A stretch of 64,000 nucleotides of DNA, taken from assembly GCF_014692515.1 (NCBI RefSeq), contig NZ_JACOIK010000004.1, forward strand, positions 310,001-374,000, given 5' to 3'. The stretch is from Sphingobacterium micropteri (GTDB lineage: Bacteria > Bacteroidota > Bacteroidia > Sphingobacteriales > Sphingobacteriaceae). A program made the translations under genes and the position numbers. Position 1 is the stretch's first letter. Each line of letters opens with the position of its first letter. The notes under the pieces were generated by a model that was not told the origin of the DNA, did no database searches, and saw nothing but the letters and a program-made list of their open reading frames with translations. Shown one piece after another: positions 60,891 through 64,000 of the stretch.

Positions 60891-61255
60891 TACGGTGTCC
60901 AATCAAATTGTTTTAAAGTTTTAATTCCAAAATCATACTGTTGCTGATAGCTTTGGGTACTTCGCCATTGTCTGACCGTTTGTCCTCCCGTAAATGGTTG
61001 TTTGGAAGAATAATAGCCGGACACTTTAGCATGAAGAGATCCTGCGCCATGAGGTATTTTCATCAGCTACCTTGTATTGTGGATTGTTTAAACTCCAAAC
61101 TTTGCGATGTTGCTTGGCTTTTGCTCAACAATAGATGCCATGCCTGTCCCGCTGGTCCCATTGCTCTTAAAAGGCTAAAAAAGAATTAGATCCTTGTCTT
61201 ATCTCATTAATGACAACTGCTTCAAGTCCTTTCCCCCTCTATGATATACTAAATC
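60890..61255 (-). pseudogene. Decayed WHH-type RHS tip
   Basis: Parts in several frames read VYHRGGKGLEAVV, EIRQGSNSFLAF, RAMGPAGQAWH, IVEQKPSNIAKFG, KIPHGAGSLHAKVSGYYSSK and QSYQQQYDFGIKTLKQFDWTP. One base is missing inside the WHH active-site codons, a TAA follows the F of SFLAF, and more frame changes and stops occur between AKFG and KIPHG. It is the same toxin class as the tip at 57138-57536. The toxin is inactive. Confidence 0.8.
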
Positions 61256-61441
61256 CTACTCATTTTGACAACAATTTGCCAAATCATTTTCAGCAACTTT
61301 GAAAACCACTTTTGGTTTTTCCCATGAAAAGAAATTGAAGTTGTTGTTTTCTGAAAATCTGGAAAAAGCAATAGTTGCACTTGCTACTTTCACATTAGCA
61401 ACAAAAACAAACAGAAATATTTTAATAAAACAACTTCGTTC
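61256..61441 (-). other. Possible short exported protein without an ATG start
   Basis: An open frame of ~62 codons reads KKYYKTERSCFIKIFLFVFV, then VASATIAFSRF, FFSWEKPKVVFKVAEN, DLANCCQNE and a stop. The hydrophobic stretch followed by ASA resembles a signal peptide, and the rest is protein-like with a double Cys. No ATG, GTG or TTG occurs before the signal-like part. Overlap with the EF-Tu-like immunity stop is 0-5 bp. It may be a truncated gene or use a rare start. Confidence 0.3.
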
Positions 61442-61445
61442 TGTT

Positions 61446-61727
61446 TTATAATATTTCTTTTACAACACCTTCTCCCAGAGGATCCGATCCTTCTCCAAAA
61501 AGGAATGTTTTTCCTATATCAAAATCATCACCTAAATAATCCCTATTCAAAAAAACGATTTTAACTTCTCCTTCATCTCCGGGGTAAAATTGTTTTCTAT
61601 CTATCAAATCAATTCTGCCTGATGTTTTCATTTCTTCAATAAAATCGAATAAAGGTCTATATCCTGTCCTAAACGGTGTTCGCCGGACATTTCGATAAAG
61701 CTTGATATATGCTCTTATTTTTACCAC
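61446..61727 (-). CDS. Immunity protein resembling EF-Tu domain III
   Basis: This 93-residue protein aligns along its whole length with the third beta-barrel domain of elongation factor Tu: RAYIKLY, RRTPFRTGYRPLFDF, TSGRIDLI, FYPGDEGEVKI, DDFDIGKTFLFGEG and LGEGVVKEIL match EF-Tu's TPFFxGYRPQF, VTGTIEL, MPGD, FAIREGGRT and VGAGVVAKVL segments. The start is GTG at 61727, overlapping the toxin stop by 7 nt. An immunity protein shaped like a host target suggests a decoy; that role is inference. Confidence 0.75.
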   Translation of the reverse strand: MVKIRAYIKLYRNVRRTPFRTGYRPLFDFIEEMKTSGRIDLIDRKQFYPGDEGEVKIVFLNRDYLGDDFDIGKTFLFGEGSDPLGEGVVKEIL

Positions 61728-63193
61728 GGGCTATAGTTTAAAGGTTTAGCTTTTAATAAATGTAACTGATTAGCGGGAATTGAAATCGCATTCATACCGT
61801 CAGCACCAAATTTCTTAGCACCATTTAAGATGCTATTAGGCACTCGTACTTTTATTATTGTATTAGGTATTCCGTCTAACCCAAAATTGTATTTACCAAA
61901 TTGCGTGGCTTCTTTTAGTGTTGGCGCAAATAGCTTCCCCAATTCATATCCTCCTGACTTCGTCCTAAGACCAAATTTTGCAATGTCATCAAGCTCTGCT
62001 TGCGATACAGCCCTATATATTGTACTATATCCTCCCTCAGCCATCTTCAAAGCAGATAGCGACCTTGCTAAAACAACCTCACCACCAGCAAAGTTAGCAA
62101 CATTTTGTCCAATTGCCAATGCGGTAGCAGGATGAGACATATCATTATAATTAGCATTCGCTAACATCTCCTGATAATTATACATCGACTGCCTATGACT
62201 CTGACTGGTAAGGTTAAAAAGTGGTAACGAAGCGCTAATCGTTGCTCGGTTTTGTTCAACGTCTTGCCAGCTCGGCATTTTATAAGCAGTAACAACTACT
62301 TCGTCAATCGCAATAGGGTTCTTTTCATGCCCCGCGGGATAACTTTTCCCAAATACACCTTTCAACCAGCCCCATAGACCGCCTCCATCCCACCCCCCGT
62401 CCGGATCAAACCTCATCACCGGGTTATTCCCCATCCCCACATACGGAGACCAGTATTGCCCATAAGGATCCGTACTCAACCAACGTCCTATCGCAGGATC
62501 GTAGTTACGAAGATAGAAATTATTCCAACCAGTCTCCCCATCTTTTTCCGAATATTCGCCTTGATAGCCGTAGCGAGAAGAAACTCCTGCCGATTGGATG
62601 ATAGAGCCAAAAGGATAATAGTCGGCATAATATATAATATCCGCATTTCCATTGGATAGCTTATTCCGGTTGATGATGGCCCGCACCGATCCCACGTGGT
62701 CCGTCAGTTGGTAACGGTACACATTGCCCGTTCGATAATATTGTCCGTATGGAATAGGCTGCTCGATCAGCTGGCTGCCATTATACACATTACCGTCAAC
62801 ATACCAGGTGATCACGTTCTGAAGATGGTCCTGCTTCTTAATCCGGTTGCCGTCCTCATCGTAGGCAAAGCTCAATATGCGCTGCGTATGGGCGGCATCG
62901 CTGTAGATTGCAGTCACCTTGCCCGAGGCATCGTAGTCAAGATAACGCCCCTGGCTTCCCTTTACCTCGCTGGCCAGTTGCCCGATCGCATCGTAGCTAT
63001 AGCTGGCGTAGTTTGTAATATTTGCTAAGCGGTTGCTGTTAGTGGTATAGTTATAGGTATAATTGGCAATCTGCACACCGCTGCCGTTTGTTCGCTGCAG
63101 CATTTTGATGTTGCCCTGCTGACCACTAAAACTGTGCTGGCTGTAATCCGACACCACTCAGTTGCTCTGTACCAGCTGATCCCGGTACGACAG
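61721..63193 (-). pseudogene. 5'-truncated RHS protein with ADP-ribosyltransferase-like tip
   Basis: About 480 residues of RHS core (YRYQLTDHVGSVRAIINRNK, GYQGEYSEKDGETGWNNFYL, RNYDPAIGRWLSTDPYG) end in the core motif DPDGGWD. The linker (ISASLPLFNLTSQSHRQSMY) and a tip follow: STIYRAVSQAELDDIAKFGL, YELGKLFAPTLKEATQFG and IIKVRVPNSILNGAKKFG. The YRAVS...GKLFA...A..FG pattern is ART-like; this is a moderate call. The core has an in-frame TGA at 63160-63158, and upstream sequence breaks off at 63193 into an XRE remnant. No start, signal or N-terminal half is present. Confidence 0.75.
62057..62250 (-). repeat. Duplicated RHS linker, copy B
   Basis: The partner of 59071-59264, equal in length (194 bp) and located in the linker before the tip of the intact-frame RHS segment. 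Confidence 0.85.
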
Positions 63194-63345
63194 TAGACTA
63201 CCTGTTAGGTGAGAACGAACAGGCCGACCTGTTTAAAGACCAACTGTGTAAAAAAGGTTTTAAGATATCGCAACCCTGCCCGAAAAGAAATGTTTGCTCA
63301 TTACCGTTGACCACTTTATCAAAGCAAGCAAGATTTCTTTGATGT
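63187..63345 (+). pseudogene. XRE-type regulator 3' remnant 3
   Basis: The plus strand reads TTVDYLLGENEQADLFKDQL, the signature downstream of the helix-turn-helix in Bacteroidota XRE regulators. A frame change follows, then a segment related to remnant 2. The DNA-binding part is replaced by RHS core at 63193. Confidence 0.55.
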
Positions 63346-63399
63346 TAAACAACAAAGATCCGAAAAATAAGGTAGTTAAAACATCGCAGTTCTGTGAAC

Positions 63400-63894
63400 T
63401 TAAAAATCCTTTATTGACAATTCATTAAGCATTACTGCCGCTTGATTATAAAGTGATGTATTTTCTTCTCTAATTTCAAAATCCTGGGCGATACATTCAA
63501 ACATATTGTCGTGGAAGGTTAATATATAATGTCTATACATTTCCCATTTTTTTGGATTATATTGTGGATGTACTTTTTCTATATCCTGCAATGATTTAAT
63601 TAATTCTGAGTTTTTTAGCTCATAAAATGAGTAAGACTTCATCCCAAGTTTACTATATGGATGTCCTTGTATTGTTTCTTCCCCAGGTAATCCAAATGCA
63701 TATTTTAAATACACTTTAAATTTCAAAGCAAAAATCCCTGTGTCATGAATGATATTCCGTTCTTGGGGGATAGTAGATGAATTTTGTCTATCTGCATAAA
63801 AAGCAATAAACAGCTCATTATCGTTTGATAATATTGTTGGTGATGGAGAGCCAAAATCCATCTCAAAAAGACCTTTTATTTCTATTAATTCCAT
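63400..63894 (-). CDS. Probable immunity protein, 164 residues
   Basis: This 164-residue protein has MELIEIKGLFEMDFGSPSPT, ELFIAFYADRQNSS, HDTGIFALKFKVYLKYAFGLPGEETIQGHPYSKLG, then PKKWEMYRHYILTFHDNMFECIAQDFEI. The last element (HYI.TFHD..FECIA) occurs in small proteins beside RHS tips, and location at the edge of the RHS island fits an immunity gene. Its toxin is not in the window. No domain name can be assigned. Confidence 0.6.
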   Translation of the reverse strand: MELIEIKGLFEMDFGSPSPTILSNDNELFIAFYADRQNSSTIPQERNIIHDTGIFALKFKVYLKYAFGLPGEETIQGHPYSKLGMKSYSFYELKNSELIKSLQDIEKVHPQYNPKKWEMYRHYILTFHDNMFECIAQDFEIREENTSLYNQAAVMLNELSIKDF

Positions 63895-63912
63895 TAATTA
63901 TTATGTGTTTTG

Positions 63913-63945
63913 ACGGTATTGGGTCAGATAACCAAATACCGTTTT
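63913..63945. terminator. Hairpin at the right edge of the island
   Basis: ACGGTATT.GGGT pairs with ACC.AATACCGT and is followed on the plus strand by TTTTCTTCTTT. It is a plausible terminator for a gene transcribed rightwards or a leader hairpin for the minus-strand immunity gene. Confidence 0.45.
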
Positions 63946-63972
63946 CTTCTTTAAAAAATTGTATGCTACTTA

Positions 63973-63998
63973 GTGGAGATTCCGGCAGCATTGACCAC
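63973..63998 (+). repeat. Direct repeat, right copy (island boundary)
   Basis: An exact 26-bp copy of 56495-56520, the 3' end of the thioesterase gene, two bases from the window edge. It is preceded by sequence unrelated to the thioesterase gene. Confidence 0.9.
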
Positions 63999-64000
63999 GT

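Noticed and set aside
1..64000. tRNA or rRNA genes
   Set aside because: No cloverleaf with a TTC-containing T arm or CCA-proximal acceptor was recognised in the intergenic gaps; a covariance-model scan would be decisive.

Overview
The window reads as a chromosomal segment of a Bacteroidota bacterium, most likely family Sphingobacteriaceae (Sphingobacterium or a close relative). The reasons are Bacteroidota-type promoters (TAnnTTTG boxes, few Shine-Dalgarno sites), the gene order CBS protein - NAD kinase - uppS - bamA - two ompH/skp genes, a glycine-lipid acyltransferase pair, a HEAT/DUF1080 secreted protein, LytTR two-component genes and RHS genes of Bacteroidota style. No tRNA, rRNA, CRISPR array or complete insertion sequence was seen.

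Layout. 1-8.8 kb: the end of a LuxE-like gene, a YpfJ-type metalloprotease, PhnA, and a run of small stress-type genes (lipoproteins, SDR, Rho-N-like protein, topoisomerase IB, YciE/F ferritin-like protein, CsbD, CinA domain, NarL-type regulator, DUF421). 8.9-15.1 kb: a HEAT/DUF1080 protein and a Tat-exported Gfo/Idh/MocA oxidoreductase, divergent from a ROK regulator. 15.1-22.2 kb: a complete glycerol / glycerol-3-phosphate locus (glpR, then glpD, glpK, glpF, glycerophosphodiesterase, glpT). 22.3-29.8 kb: cysteine desulfurase, HesB/IscA protein, asnA, fabV, a TetR regulator and an M3 peptidase. 29.9-32.1 kb: a sodium/solute symporter with a DUF485 partner. 32.2-35.6 kb: a peptide / acyltransferase-like / LytTR two-component locus. 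35.8-55.9 kb: housekeeping genes (metA, dnaB, menG/ubiE, glycine lipid genes, nadK, uppS, bamA, skp pair, rplT-rpmI-infC-thrS, queE). 56-64 kb: an accessory island of RHS toxin tips and immunity genes.

Two places deserve attention. The first is 32.2-35.6 kb. A 47-codon cationic peptide gene lies behind a promoter with two TTTCACCCC boxes 21 bp apart, a typical LytTR-type spacing. It is followed by a terminator/attenuator, an LpxL/HtrB-like acyltransferase whose HX4E motif reads HX4R, a LytS/YehU-type kinase and a LytTR regulator. The arrangement suggests a self-regulated peptide signalling or peptide-product locus that I do not recognise.

The second is the RHS island. It is a graveyard of displaced C-terminal toxin tips, mostly frameshifted or lacking catalytic segments, but nearly every immunity gene is intact. 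The tips are separated by 3' remnants of an XRE-type regulator on the opposite strand. A 26-bp exact direct repeat copies the 3' end of a thioesterase gene at both edges. The intact terminal pair is an ADP-ribosyltransferase-like tip with an immunity protein that resembles domain III of elongation factor Tu, which suggests immunity by target mimicry.
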